Below are positions 24,380 through 38,237 of a stretch of 64,000 nucleotides of DNA, in pieces. Under the pieces are notes generated by a model. It ran no database searches. It saw nothing but the letters and a program-made list of their open reading frames with translations, and was not told the origin of the DNA. Where the stretch lies: contig JAGTWJ010000017.1 in the NCBI GenBank assembly GCA_020064725.1, forward strand, positions 3,968,001 through 4,032,000, written 5' to 3'. Position numbers and translations under genes: made by a program. Origin of the DNA: Drechslerella dactyloides. Taxonomy: Eukaryota; Ascomycota; Orbiliomycetes; Orbiliales; Orbiliaceae. Within the stretch, counting starts at the first letter, position 1. Every line of letters begins with the position of its first letter.

Positions 24380-25830
24380 TAATCAGAAAATCAAATTTTA
24401 AGCTAAAGAAGAATGGATTATTAGTTTTTATAAATTAGGAAAATAAAAAGTTAAGACTTTATATACCAAAGGTGGTACAGAGTAAATTATTTTATTTGGA
24501 GCATAACTAATATAAGTACACAGGATTTAATAGGATATACAAGAAAATTATAAAAACCATATACATTCACAAACTGAAGCAATATCTCAAGTAGTATCTA
24601 ACCTACTGTAAAGTTTGTTGGATATACCAGACATCTTACTTGCTTTCTTATGGCCAATTACAAAAAATCAGGGCCATGTATTTATTCAAGATACTTTATA
24701 TTAACTTTATTTAAGTTTTATTAGATATAAATAGGTTTAATATAATAATAATTATTATTGATAAATTTTTAAAAAAGAAAAAGATCTTGTTAAAGAAGGT
24801 TATTTGGATTGTAGAAGAATAGAGATTAATATTCTATAAAGAGGTTTTTTATAAATAGAGATTGCCTACTAATATAATCTTAGATTGTGATTTTAAATTT
24901 TTATTAAAATTCTAGAAAACCTTCTTAGTTAAGAATAATATCAAATAATGCTTTACTACAGCTTATTACCTCTAATCTAACAAGCAGGCTAAGAGGAGTA
25001 ACCAGATAGTTAAGATTATCTTATATTTTTAGATAGCAAACAATAAGAATATGAATTAATTAAAAACAAGGTGATAGATAAAATTTGATCTGAATAATTC
25101 TGTGGTGATGTTGCTAAGATGTATACCAAATAAGATTATGTATAGAAAACCCCTCAAATCTCTGATGGTGGTGTTTTAGCTAGGTCTGGATAGTGAAAAA
25201 GACCATAAGATTATTAGATAGGAAATCTTGGATTTTATCATATATATAGAGGAGTATGTGTGAAGGTGATTTGATAAGAAATATGAACTGATGTTGGACT
25301 GGAAAGTTAGTAAACATATGATGCTAGATCTAAAAAAGGTAGGGTTAAAAAAGGGTTATTCACTAAAGTATAATAACTTACTATGTAAGCTTGTGGTCCA
25401 ACATATCAGGCTTTTAAAAATCATAAAAATAGTATCTTCCCTAGTGTTAAAGTTAAAAATCCTATACACCTAGAAAAAAAATACAATATATAATATTATA
25501 TTGGTTGTTTATTTTAAACCCTGTTTACTAAGATACTCCAAATTAACTAATAATCTATATAAAAAAAAACTAATATATGAGTTGCTGAATATAGTTAAAA
25601 CTAAGGATAATCAGGAATTCTACTCTAACCAAAACTTAGAGAAATTCTTATATGAGGTAGAAAAAATTTTAAAAAAGTCTTATATTAATTGCCATTAAAT
25701 TATTTAATACTTTATAAAATAAAAGAAATATCTGGTTAAAAATAGATAGTGGGTGCTCACCAAAAACTTAAATATCTCTGATTTTATTATAGAGTTTAAA
25801 AAATCCTACTAACTTCGTTTAATCTCTACC
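24380..25830 (+). pseudogene. Gypsy integrase and C-terminal chromodomain remnant
   Basis: Integrase zinc-finger residues are seen as CKVC near 24,609, with the His part partly lost (YKYTGFNRIY in place of a GHFG-type block). The catalytic core shows IIDKFLKKKK, then NIILDCDFKFLLKF near 24,880 with the second Asp, and QAKRSNQIVK near 24,985, where the catalytic Glu is Lys (GAG to AAG at 24,991). After the core, 25,291-25,698 holds the GPF/Y-like linker region (KGYSLKYNNL, VGSLAYKL-like). Near 25,745-25,805 a chromodomain is recognisable (WVLTKNLNISDFIIEF). Chromodomain Gypsy elements are common in fungi and aim integration at heterochromatin. The 3' LTR begins at 26,166 after a G-rich tract (GTGGGGTGAT). 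Confidence 0.85.
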
Positions 25831-26165
25831 TATTATTTATTATCTACTTATTTACCCATCATCCACTAATTCACAATACTTATTAATTATTATATTTGTT
25901 TGCTTCTTACTTTTTATTATATTACTTAATATTGATATTGTGCTGTATATAATTATATATATGTTTGTATCTTTTTATTGGTATACCCCCAATCTTTTAT
26001 CATTGATAATATTTAATCTTCTCATAAACATCCCACTGCTTTATGTTTGTTTTTGTACCTGATAATCTCTAATCATTTTTAATTCACCTACTTATTTTCA
26101 ATAATTTAATTTAATATTTGTTTTAGATAGATACTATATGTTCTACTTTATTGTTGTGGGGTGAT

Positions 26166-26319
26166 TATTGTGAATTTATTTTTATATGTTATTGTATTGC
26201 TTGTTTGTCTTGTTTGTCGTCTGCCAGCCTTTGTTTGGCTATCTGTACATAGATGCCACACCTTATTAGCTAGGGGACAATTCACCATCATCAGTACATC
26301 AACCATCAAGACTTCAACA
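26166..26319 (+). repeat. 3' LTR of the Gypsy element
   Basis: It begins TATTGTGAATTTATT, with the initial TG mutated to TA, and ends ...ATCAAGACTTCAACA, so the CA end is intact. It is exactly as long as the 5' LTR with no indels. It is preceded by a purine-rich tract near 26,155. Confidence 0.92.
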
Positions 26320-26324
26320 GATTT

Positions 26325-27229
26325 TATAGTATTATAAATTTAAATTTAAAATTCTTTATTAATTAATATATTAAAAATATTATTATCTTTAAAATCTCTT
26401 TTATAATTAAGAATATTTAAAATTAATTTTCTAATAAAAATTATTATAAATTAGTTATTAGTAGTATTATTAATTATAATTATAAAAAACTAATTATAAA
26501 AATTAAATTAATTTAATATTTATAAAATAATTTCTATAATATTTATTTTTATATATTTATTAATAAGTTATTTGAATTTAATAAAATAAAATTGAATATT
26601 TTAATTATTATTAATCTAAAAAATAAAAATAATAAAAAATATAAACTTATTTAGAAATATTTAAATATTAAAGATAAAAAAAATCTTTTATTTTATAAAA
26701 ATAAAAAATAAAATTTTAATTTTAATTTTTATTATATCTACCTATAAGTTATATTTTATTTTTATTAAAAATAGTAGTATTCTATAAGATTTTAATATTT
26801 TTATTATATTATAAAAATTAAAATTATTTTAAAAGATAAAAAAAATATTTTTAAAAAATATTGTTTAAAAAGTTAATTTTTAAAATATTTTTTTTAAATA
26901 TAATAATAATTTATATTTATAGTTTAATTAAATTAAAATTAATTAAAAGTTATTATATATATAAAATAATAAATTTATTGTTTTTATTGTGGTTAAATTT
27001 ATTTATAAAAATAATAAAATTCTTTTATTTAATGTATTTATTTTTTAGTATTAAAAAGATTATAAATAATTTTTTATTATTAATATTTTAGTGTTTTTAA
27101 TTATAAAATAAGAAAAATAAATATTATAAATAAAATATTAAATATTAGATTTTTTAATTTAATAATAGGTTATTTTCTGAAAATTTTTTTAGATAATTAA
27201 TTATTTTTTAGATCTTTAATTTAATAATA
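26325..27229. other. AT-rich DNA without a gene
   Basis: About 900 bases of A/T-dominated sequence between the Gypsy element and T5. An open frame of 76 codons (26,861-27,091) codes only for Ile, Leu, Lys, Asn, Phe and Tyr, as expected from base composition. No element ends were recognised. Confidence 0.6.
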
Positions 27230-29125
27230 TAACGTATTCCACAAGCGAGCGGACCACACAAGCGAGCGGACCACCTCAACACCCCACCCCAGTAAAAACA
27301 CTGGCTTTATAGTTATACTACTATTATACTGGGCTATATATATACTAGTTTATTTAGTTATATGTTTAAAATGTCTGTTAATATATTTAAATATTATATC
27401 TAAGTTTATTATAACTATTATAGTGAATTATCTTTTTAAAAATAGCCTTTAACTAGGGATTGCTTTAATAATTTAAATATTTTACTTGCTTATTCTGTTT
27501 ATTTATAATATTATTATTTAGGATTTTACTAGTCTGATATATAATAAATATATCTTTATACTATATATATTATTTTTTTATTTGTTAGTACTTATTTAAT
27601 ATCTTATTAATAGAATATAATATTGTATTTTTTATTTATATAAGTGTTAGCTAGTATATTATTATCTATATTTTTTTAGTAAATTAATTTATAGTAGTTA
27701 GTAATAATATTAGAAAACTATTTTAATATTAGATAATCTAATTTTTAATAAGTTTTAATTATAGACTAGTTTTTGAAGAATTTATTAGGGTTTTTGTTGT
27801 CTAGGTGGTTGCTGTATTTATAGTATTAAGATATGAATTTATTAGGGTAGATACTAATAATTGTATATCTAGTTTTAAAAGGATTTTATTAGGATTATAA
27901 GATATAATACTAATTCTAACAAAGTTACTATGTATATTCTTAAGTATTATTATAATAGTAAATGTTTTATAAAATTTAGAGAAGAATTCTAGCTTACTAA
28001 TATAGTTAATATATATATATATTAAATTTTTTACCTGGTAACTATATATTTATTTTAATAACCCAAAACATCTAATATCTAATAACTAAAGAAGATATGA
28101 AAAATGTGGTAATATATAGATTATAATAATTTTATATTCTTAATAGTAAAATTTAAAAAATATTGAGTAATAGCTATTATAGCTATTTAAAATTAATAAC
28201 TAATAATCTAAAATATAGTATTATATTATAAAATGATTGAAATATTTTAACTACTTTATAGTGATCTTATTTATTATTTAGTTATTATTGGAAAGTATAA
28301 TAACTTAGTTATTTGGTAAGTTGGTCTTTATATACCAGTTAGTTAGATAATATTAACCAATTAGGATAATAAATAATAGTATTACCCAATCTTCTGTACT
28401 TATTTTTTAAATGATTGTTATTTATTTGTAATTCTTAGGTTATATTAGTTTAATTTTATTATATATTTTAGTTCCTATAACAACTATAGTTGTAAAAATT
28501 ATGCCTATTATGAAGCTTGTTTTATTAAAGTTATAGATATTATTATCTATAATATTATATTTTATTTTTATTATTTATAAAAATTGAAACCACTTTTAAA
28601 TAAAATCTGGGTTTTTGTATTTAATTTATTAATAGTTATATTTTTTAAATAGATATATTTGGAGTTTTAAATAGTATTTTATAAAATTTATTGCTTAATT
28701 CTTACTAATATATTATATACTATTGTTAGTATATGTTGATAGTAGTTGATTAGCTATATTTTCTATATTATCTAATTTAGGATGAAAAAACTATATAGAT
28801 AGTTTAAGTATATATTAAATAATAATGTTTTTTTTTAATTTTATAAGGTTTTGTGATTTAGGGGTATTGTCTGTTTTTGAAGTATGGCTGTTATACTAGT
28901 ATAGTAGAGTAGTATAAGAGATGTTATAAAGCTTAATAGTAGTTTGAATATTTAATTTTTGATTTTTTTTTAGAGTTTTAATAGTTAGAATAACTTGGAA
29001 TTTAGTTATAGTGGCAGCTATAATAGTGGTTGTGGAGGTAATATAGTGTGGAAGAGGAGTGGTTGTACTGGTGTTGAGAGGTGGTCCGCTCGCTTGTGTG
29101 GTCCGCTTGCTTGTGGAATACATTA
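27230..29125 (-). mobile_element. T5: Fot1/pogo-like transposon, RIP-degraded
   Basis: 1,896 bp. The left end is TAACGTATTCCACAAGCGAG with GGACCA-type boxes; the right end is CTTGTGGAATACATTA, where ACGTTA has become ACATTA (G to A). The transposase is on the minus strand and collinear with T2 and T10, but heavily AT-shifted. The N-terminal end lies near 29,040 and the third catalytic region near 28,060. No long frame remains. Confidence 0.92.
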
Positions 29126-29171
29126 TAAGATTTGTAATTTTTATAAAAATTAACCTATTTTTAATATTATT

Positions 29172-29424
29172 TAACGTATTCCACAAGCGAGCGGACCACA
29201 CAAGCGAGCGGACCACCCCATATAAACCAACACCCTACCAAAACACTTTTTATTGATAACTTAATCAATAATTAATTTAAAATTAGAATAAAATTAATCT
29301 TGTTTATATAAACTATTACAAATCTAAAAATATTTTTTTAAATTTTTTTTATATTAAATTAAAGAAATATACAAGGGGGGTGGTCCGGTCGCTTGTCTGG
29401 TCCAGTCGCTTATTGTTGACGTTA
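29172..29424 (+). mobile_element. M4: 253-bp MITE
   Basis: Same as M1, with TA duplications at 29172-29173 and 29423-29424. Its right flank is the start of Copia B. Its left flank is a 46-bp spacer to T5 that I could not match to the corresponding part of Copia C. Confidence 0.93.
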
Positions 29425-30175
29425 TTTAAATTTACATAACTCTATTTATATTACTAGAGTTAATATTTATATAATTTATATTTATATTATAAAATTTAAG
29501 TTTTAATTATTAATATAAAAGTTTATATTTATATATTATTTAGATTATTTATTTAAAAAATATATATTATCTTAATTATTATATTTAGTTTATATTTATT
29601 TATTCTATATTTTATTTTTTAATTTATAAAACAGATATATTTCTAAAATATTTTTCTAAATATTAAATAGTATATTTAGCTAAAACTTATATTTCTGTAA
29701 TAGTAATTTAAATTTATATAACTACTCTAATACTAAAGTTTAAACTTTTGAAATTATAATTTATACTTATATAATAACCATATTATTAGAGTATAAACTA
29801 TTGTTTCTATAACTCTAACTTATATAATAAACTCATTAATAGAGTTTAAATTATTATTATAATTTAAATTATTATTTATTAAAATATATATTTATAAAAA
29901 TTTTTTTATTATTAAAAATTAATTTATTTTTTAATAATTTATATTTTTATAACTAATATTAGAATTATTTTTAAAAAAATTTATATTTATACTATTACTC
30001 TATTATTAAAGTATAAGTTATTAATATAGTTTATATTATTTTTAATAAAGTATATATTATTTAATTAAAGTTTTTTTTAAATATAAATAGTATTTTTTTT
30101 TAGTTTTTAAATTTTTTTTTTTTTTTTTTTTTTTTATATTATACTATATATTTTTAGAAATATTATAACGTCAAT

Positions 30176-32061
30176 GATAAGTGAATGGATCAGACAAGCG
30201 AGCGGATCACCTCACCACCCTATCTCAATAAAAATACTGATTTTACTATTATAATATTATAACTTTAGGCTAAATATATACTAAATAGTTTATTTATATA
30301 TTTAAGATATCTTTTAATATATTTGAATATTATATTTAGTTTTATTGTATTAACTATAGTATAATATCTTTTTAGAGTTTTCTCTTGACTATATATTATT
30401 TTGATAATTTTTTAGTTTTATCTACTTATATTATTTATCTATAATGTCTTAGTTTAGTATATTATTTACTTAGTATATAGTAAATATATTTTTATACTAT
30501 ATATACTATCTTTTTATCTATCACTATTTATTTAATGCTTTATTAATAAAGTATAGTATTATATTCTTTATATATATAAATACTAATTAATATATTATAA
30601 TTTATATTCTTTTAGATAGCTAGTCTACAGCTGCTAGTAGTAATATAGAAAAACTATTCTAATATTAAATAATTTAGTTTTTAATTAAGTCTATTTATAG
30701 GCTAGTTTTTAATAAGTTTAATAGTATTTTTATAGTCTAGGTAGCTACTATATTTATAATATCTAGATATAAATTCACTAGAATAACTATTAGTAATTAT
30801 ATATTTAGCTTTAATAAAACTCTATTAGGATTATAAGATATAATACTAATTTTAATAAAGCTACTATATATATTTTTAGATATTATTACAGTAGTAAATA
30901 TTTTGTAGAATCTAGTAAGAAACTCTAGTTTAAAAATATAATTAATATACATATACACCAAACTTTCTACCTTATAGCTATATATTGATTTTAATAGCCT
31001 AAAATAGTTAATATTTAGTAGCTGGAAAATATGCAATAAATACAGTAGTATATAGATTATAATAATCTTATATTTTTAGTAATATAATTTAAAAATAATA
31101 AAATAGTAATTTTTATAACTATTTAAAACTAATAATTAATAATTTAAAATGTAGTACTATATTATAAATTTATTAAAATACTTTAGCTATTATAGAGTAA
31201 ATTTATTTATTATTTAGTTATTATTAGAAAATATAATAATTTAATTTATTAATAATTTTGTTACTATATACTAGCTAACTAAGTAGTATTACTTAGTAAA
31301 AATAATAAATAATAATATTGTTTAATTTTCTATATCTATCTTCTGGATAATTATTGTCTATTTATAATTCCTAGGTTATATTAACTTAGTTTTATTATAT
31401 ATTTTAATACTTATAATAACAGTAATTGTAGATATTATATCTATTATAAAGCTAGTTTTATTAAAATTATAGATATTATTATTTATAATATTATATTTAG
31501 TTTTTATAACTTTTATTAACTAAAATTATTTATTAATAAATATAAGATCTTCATATTTTATTTATTAATAGTTATACTTTTTGGATAAATATATTTATAG
31601 TTTTAAATAATATTTAATAAAATTATTAATCTATTTTTTATCAATATATTATATATTATTATTATTATATACTAATAACAGCTAGTTAACTATATTTTTC
31701 ATACTACCTAGCTTAAAATAAAAAAACTATATATATAATTTAAATATATATTAAATAATAGTATTCTTTTTTAATTTTATAAAATTTTATAATTTAAAGA
31801 TACTATTATATTATAAAAAGTAACTATTATATCAGCAAACTAAAATAATATAAAAAATATTATAATACCTAATAATAATTTAAATATTTAATTCTTAGTT
31901 TTTTTTTATAACTTTAATAACTAGAAGAATTCTGGATTTAATCATAGAAGTAGATATTACAATAATTATAAAAGTATAAAATATAAGAGAAGTAGTAGGT
32001 ATGTAGGTATGGTGAGGTGATCTGCTCACTTGTCTGATCTGTTCGCTTATCATTGACGTTA
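30176..32061 (-). mobile_element. T6: Fot1/pogo-like transposon in Copia B
   Basis: 1,886 bp with TA duplications. The ends are TAACGTCAATGATAAGTGAA and ...CGCTTATCATTGACGTTA with GGATCA-type boxes, the same terminus as T7. The transposase is on the minus strand; the C-terminal catalytic part can be read from about 31,036 down to 30,797 (LLNINYFRLLKSIY, then SFIKISIISYNPNRVLLKL). It sits at exactly the TA that holds M7 in Copia C; the uninterrupted site is in Copia A near 3,330. Confidence 0.9.
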
Positions 32062-32352
32062 TTTATTTTTATTTTTAATATTTTTTTTAAAGTTTAATAT
32101 TTTTTTTTATATTTTATTTATTTATTTTATTTTATTTTTTTTATAATAGTTATTTTTATTATTTTTTTTAATAATATTATTATTTTTTTCTATATTAGTC
32201 TTATTAATATTATAATAAATAATCTTATTTTAGAGTATTATCTTTATATCTTTATTATTATATATTAAAATATAATACTTTATTAGAAGTATTATAATAA
32301 AATTATAAAATACTAAATTAATATTTACTACTTTTAATTTATAATAAATAAC

Positions 32353-34248
32353 TAACGTCAATGATAAGCAAACGGATCAAACAAGCGAGTGGATCACCTC
32401 ACCACACCTACACACTTACCACTCCTTTTATACCTTATATCTCCATAACTATTACAATATCTGCCTTTATAACCAAATCTAAAGTTCTTTTAGTTATTAA
32501 AATTATAAAAAAAAACCAAGAATTAAGTATTTAAATTGCTATTAAATATTATAATATCTTTTATATTATCTTAATCTATTAATATAATAACTACTTTTTA
32601 TAATATAATAGTATTTTTAAATTATAAAACTTTATAAAATTAAAAAAAAATACTATTATTTAATATATATTTAAGCTATATATACAGTTTTTTTATCTTA
32701 GGTTAAATAATATAAAAAATATAATCAACTAATTATTACTAATATATAGTAATAATAATATATAATATATTAATAAAAAATAAACTAATAACTTTATTAA
32801 ATATTACTTAAAGCTATAAATATATTTATCCAAAAAATATAACTATTAGTAAATAAAATATAAAAATCCTGTATTTATTAATAAATAGTTTTAGTTAATA
32901 AAAACTATAAAAACTAAATATAATATTATAGATAATAATATCTATAACTTTAATAAAACTAACTTTACAATAGATATAATATCTATAATTACTATTATTA
33001 CAAGTATTAAAATATATAATAAAACTAAACTAATATAGTCTAGGAATCATAAATAGGTAATAATTATCTAAAAAATAAATATAAAAGATTAGGCAGTACT
33101 ATTATTTATTATTTTTATTAAGTAATATCACTTAGCTAGCTAGTATACAACAACAAAGCTATCAATAAATTAAATTATTGTACTTTCTAATAATAGCTAG
33201 ATAATAAATAAGCTTACTCTACAATAACTAAAGTACTTTAACAAATTTACAGTGTGGTACTGCATTTTAGACTACCAGTTATTAATTCTAGATAGTCACA
33301 AAAACCACTACTCTATTACCTTTAAGCTATATTACCAGAAATATAAAATTATTATAATCTATATATTATCATATTTATCACATATCTTTCAGCTACTAGA
33401 TATTGGCTGCTTTAGATCATTAAAACAGGTATATAGCCATAAGGTAAAAAACTTAATATATACATATATTAACTATATTTCTAAACTAGAGTTTCTTACC
33501 AGATTCTACAAGACATTTACTATTATAATAACATTTAAAAACATATATAACAGCTTTACTAGAGCTAGTATTATATCTTATAACCCTAATAGAGTTTTAT
33601 TAAAGCTAGATATATAATTACTAATAGCTATTTTAATAAATTTATATTTAAATACTATAAATACAGCAGCTACCTAGACTACAAAAATACCATTAAACTT
33701 ATCAGAAACTAATCTATAAATAAACCTAATTAAAAACCAGATTACCTAGTACCAGAATAACTCTCCTATATTATTACTAACAATTATAGACTAATTATCT
33801 AAAAGAATATAGACTATAATATATTAATTAATATTTATATATATAGAAAATACAACACTATACTCTACTAATAAAATATTAAATAAACAATAACAAACAA
33901 AAAAATAATATATACAATATAGAAACATACTCACCATACACCAAACAGATAATATATTAAATCAAGATATTATAAATAAATAGTATAAACAAATAGAACC
34001 AAAAAACTATTAGAATAACATATAGTTAGAAGAAGGTTTTAAAAAGATATTATACTATAATTAATATAGTAGAGCTAGATATAATATTCAAACATATCAA
34101 AAGACATCTTAAACATATAAATAAGTTATTTAGTATATATCTAGCCTAAAGCTATAGTATTATGATAGTAAAATCAATATTTTCATTAAGATAGGGTGGT
34201 AAGGTGATCCGCTCACTTGTCTGATCCGTTCGCTTATCATTGACGTTA
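32353..34248 (+). mobile_element. T7: Fot1/pogo-like transposon in Copia B
   Basis: 1,896 bp with TA duplications at 32353-32354 and 34247-34248. The ends are TAACGTCAATGATAAGCAAA / CGCTTATCATTGACGTTA with GGATCA boxes. Plus-strand transposase: the piece 33,252-33,617 is open for 121 codons and covers the second and third catalytic regions. There LILDSHKNHYS keeps the Asp that T3 has lost, and LLDIGCFRSLKQVYSHKV holds the third. Upstream, stops and an N-terminal decay near 32,440-33,000 make it inactive. It is the best preserved copy of this terminus class here. Confidence 0.9.
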
Positions 34249-34308
34249 TAATAAATATAAATTTTATTTTTATATAAAAATATTTTATATTTTTAGTATA
34301 ACGTTTAT

Positions 34309-35393
34309 GATAAGCGACCGGGTCAGACAAGTGACCAGGTCACCCTCCTGGTCAAACACCCCACCAAAAACCTTTTTATTAATACTTTTATAAATATTGA
34401 TTATAAAATTAGGGAAAAGATATTTCAAGATAAAAATAAATTAACATAATATAATTATAATTTTTATAAATTTTTTAATATAAAAATAAATTAATAATAA
34501 TTAATTTAACAATTTTAAAAAACAACACATAGTCTTAGGTGTTCACCAATAAATATCTCTATGATATATTAATAAAAATCTCTAAAAATTAAAAATTTAA
34601 TAAATTATTATATAATCTAGGCCTGTGCTAAGCCATTATTTCTTATAATAAAAATTAAGTTCTAGAAAGTCTTCTAAAGTTAGCACAACACACCAGCTAT
34701 ACACCAGCTACTTTTTAAATAATTATATATAAAAATATCATAAAAAAAATAAAAAAAAAATTTTTTGATTTAATATAAAAAAGCCTTTTTTTTAGTTTTT
34801 TTTTTTTTATTTTTTTTATACATTATATAATTTAATATCAATATTTTTAATATTTATAATAAAAATTTATAAAAAATTGAATTTTTATTAAAAAAATTAA
34901 AATAAAATTAAAATAAAAAATCTTAATATATTAAGATTAAAATAGATTTTTTTTTAATTTTTTTATTAAATTTTTATATATAATTATTTGAAAAAATAGC
35001 TGGTGTGTTGTACCAACTTTAGAAGACTTTCTAGAACTTAATTTTTATTATAAGAAATAATGGCTTAGCACAGGCCTAGATTATATAATAGTTTATTAAA
35101 TTTTTAATTTTTAAAGATTTTCGTTCGTAATTTATCTAGATATTTAGAGTCAAACATCTAAAAAATGTGTTGTTTTTTCAAAAATTAAAAAATTTATTTA
35201 TAATTTAATATTAGGTTTAAAAAATTAAAAAAATAATATTAGATTATTTTAATCTATATTTATTTAAAATATTTTTTTTATAATTTTCTAATAGATATTG
35301 ACTACAATATTAATAAAAGGGTTTTTGGTGGGGTGTTTAACCAGGAGGGTGACCCGGTCGCTTGTCTGACCCGGTCGCTTATCGTACACGTTA
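34309..35393 (+). mobile_element. N4: 1,085-bp foldback element in Copia B
   Basis: The ends are TAACGTTTATGATAAGCGAC / ...CGCTTATCGTACACGTTA with GGGTCA-type boxes, and the TA duplicates. The arms fold on each other: AAGTTCTAGAAAGTCTTCTA with CTAAAGTTAGCACAACACAC on the left returns inverted as GTGTGTTGTACCAACTTTAG and AAGACTTTCTAGAACTTAA on the right. An AGGCCT palindrome lies in both arms. Copia A and C both lack it at the equivalent place. It has no coding capacity. Confidence 0.92.
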
Positions 35394-36995
35394 TATGTTT
35401 TTTTATAATATAATATCTTTTTTAGTAATTTTAAGTTTATTCTAATATAAAAATATTAAATTATTAAAAATTATTTTATAACAATATCCCTTTAATTTAT
35501 AATTAACCTTATAATTAAAGTTATTTCTTCTTTTTTTAATATTTTTAATAATAATTTTATTATTAATAATATCTTTATTACTACTTATAATCTTAATTTA
35601 CTAATTATTATTCTCTGTTTTATATTAAATAAAATAAATTATATAACTTTTTCTTTATATATACCTAATATTGTAGTAATAGCATCTTTTACTTCTCTAT
35701 TTATTATTATTAAAAATCTTTTTATCTAAGAATATACTTAACTATAAAAGATCTATACTAAGATAATAATCTTAATAAATATTTAAAATATTATAAATAT
35801 CTATTTAAATAGTAAATCTTTAAATTTTAATATTTTTAATATAAAACTTTAATTAATATTAAATTTAATAACTCATCTTCTTCTTTAAAAAATTAATATT
35901 TTTAATAATTTAATAATTTAACTTTAGTTTAAGTTTCTATTCTAAGATTATATATTCTTAAAAATTAAAATCTTTTTTATATTAAATTTAAATTTTTTTT
36001 TTTTTATTATTATTATATTTTCATAGAGTAGAATTATTTTTATATTATTTTTTATATATATATAATATAAAAGAATATAATAGCTAAATAAAACTTAATC
36101 TATAATAATATATTAAATTCTTTTTTATCTTTTTTTAGTATATTTTATTTTTTATTTTAATATTATACTAAAATTCTTTATATACTTATTATAAAAAGAT
36201 AAAAGTAGTATTTTTATAAAAATATCTACTATTATTTTTTTAATAAATATAAATAAAAGAGTAAATTTTTGATTTTTTATCTTTTCTCTTATTTAAAAAT
36301 ATATAATATTATAATATTTAGTTTTTTATTAGTTACCTAGATTTATAAATATTATTATAATATTTTTATTATTTATAAGAAGTTTTATAGTTAATATTAC
36401 TTTATTTTTCTATAAAAAATATTTTATAATAGAATAAATATTTTTAAATATTTTATATATTTATACTACTTTTTTTTTAATATAATTATTTATAATTATC
36501 TTTATTTTTATATTAAAAATAGTTACTATAAATTAAAACTTATTTAATTAAAAAATTAATATATTATAAAAATTATATATATATTTTAATATAGATTTAT
36601 GATTAATTTTTTTAGATTTTATTATTTAAGCTTAATTTATCTTAAAATATTTTTTTAATATTATATTATTTTTTTTATAAATAATATCTTTTTTTTTAGA
36701 AGTTAATAAATATTTATAGAATTATATTATAATATTTTAATACTTTTTTTTTAAAATACTTAAATATTGTTTTAATTTAGAAATTATATAGGTTATATTA
36801 AGTTTTATTTTTTATATAGTATAATTTATATTTTTTAATATATTTTTATAAATAATAATTTTTTTTGAAAATAATAATTTTAATTATTTAATCTTTAATA
36901 AAATAATACTAAACTCTATAAAAATAATTTTTACTTTTATTTTTAAAAAACTATATTTTTTTAAAATAAAATATATATATTTTTTTTAATTGATA

Positions 36996-37984
36996 TAACG
37001 TATTCCACAAGCAAGCGAACACCCCAAGCAAGCGAACACCCTCCCCACCCCACCCTAACAAAAATACTACTTTCACTACCACACCACTACTAAGATAGTA
37101 TGGGAAATCCACACTATATTAGCCTTAATTTTTAAGATATTTTTTAATAGATTCAGATATTATAGCTAGATTCACTATAATAACTATAATATAATATTTT
37201 CCCAGAAATAACCTCTAATTAGAGACTACTTTAATAATTTAAATATTTTATTTGTTTATTTTGTTTATTTATAATATTATTATTTAGGATTTTATTAGTC
37301 TAGTGTATAGTAAGCATATCTTTCTATTATATATATTATCTTTTTGTTTATTAATGTTTAAATAATGCTTAGTTTACAAAGCATAATATTGTATTCTCTA
37401 CCTATATAAGTGTTAATTAATGTATTATTATTTATATCTTTTTAGTAAACTGGTCTATAGTAGCTAGTAATAATATTAAAAAACTATTTAAATATTAAAT
37501 AATCTGATTTTTAATAAACTTTGATTATAAGCTAATTTCTGAAAGATTTATTAATATTTTTATTGTCCAGATAGTTATTATATATGTAATATTAAGGTAT
37601 AAATTTACTGGGGTAAACACTAATAACTAGATATCTAGTTTTAAAAAAATCTTATTAAAATTATAAAATATAATCTTAGTTTTAGTAAAGCTGCTGTATA
37701 TATTCTTAGATATTATTATAATAATAAATATTTTATAAAACTTAGAAAGAAACTTCAGCTTATTAATATGATTAATATTTGTGTGTACTAAGTCCTCCAC
37801 TTAATAATTATATATCTATTTTAATAGTTTAAAATACCCAATATCCAACAGCTAAAGAAGATATAAAGAATATAATAACATATAGATTATAATAATTTTA
37901 TGTTTTTAGTAGTAAAGCTTAAAAATAACCAAATAATGGTTTTTATAGTTATCTAAAACTAATAACTGATAATTTGAAATACAG
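36996..37984 (-). mobile_element. T8: truncated Fot1/pogo-like transposon
   Basis: The left end is TAACGTATTCCACAAGCAAG with GAACA boxes, inserted at TA in Copia B. About 990 bp of the element, including the C-terminal transposase part on the minus strand, can be followed by comparison with T3 and T9 read in reverse. It then stops at M5 (37,985). The remaining 0.9 kb and the right end are absent on the far side of M5, where Copia sequence resumes. Confidence 0.85.
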
Positions 37985-38237
37985 TAACGTATTCCACAAG
38001 CGAGCGGACCACACAAGCGAGCGGACCACCCCATATAAACCAACACCCTACCAAAACACTTTTTATTGATAACTTAATCAATAATTAATTTAAAATTAGA
38101 ATAAAATTAATCTTGTTTATATAAACTATTACAAATCTAAAAATATTTTTTTAAATTTTTTTTATATTAAATTAAAGAAATATACAAGGGGGGTGGTCCG
38201 GTCGCTTGTCTGGTCCAGTCGCTTATTGTTGACGTTA
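37985..38237 (+). mobile_element. M5: 253-bp MITE at a deletion junction
   Basis: A normal 253-bp copy with both ends intact. Its left flank is the interior of T8; its right flank is Copia B (RT region). About 0.9 kb of T8 and about 0.4 kb of Copia are missing between the two flanks. Confidence 0.92.

Larger units (their letters stand above)
10193..26319 (+). mobile_element. Ty3/Gypsy-type chromodomain LTR retrotransposon, full length but dead
   Basis: Two 154-bp LTRs (10193-10346, 26166-26319) bound the element, flanked by a perfect GATTT duplication (10188-10192, 26320-26324). Remnants of zinc knuckle, aspartic protease, RT, RNase H, integrase and chromodomain follow in the normal Gypsy order from about 20.8 to 25.8 kb. 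Two Fot1-like transposons (T3, T4) are nested inside. Subtracting them leaves about 12.3 kb, longer than the usual 5-8 kb of fungal Gypsy elements. The excess lies upstream of the zinc knuckle. LTR differences are all transitions, and coding stretches are broken by TAG/TAA in place of Gln or Trp, so RIP killed it. GC content is higher than in the surrounding DNA, in patches. Confidence 0.93.

Noticed and set aside
26861..27091. 76-codon open frame
   Set aside because: Composed only of amino acids with AT-rich codons, with no family resemblance; expected by chance in such DNA.
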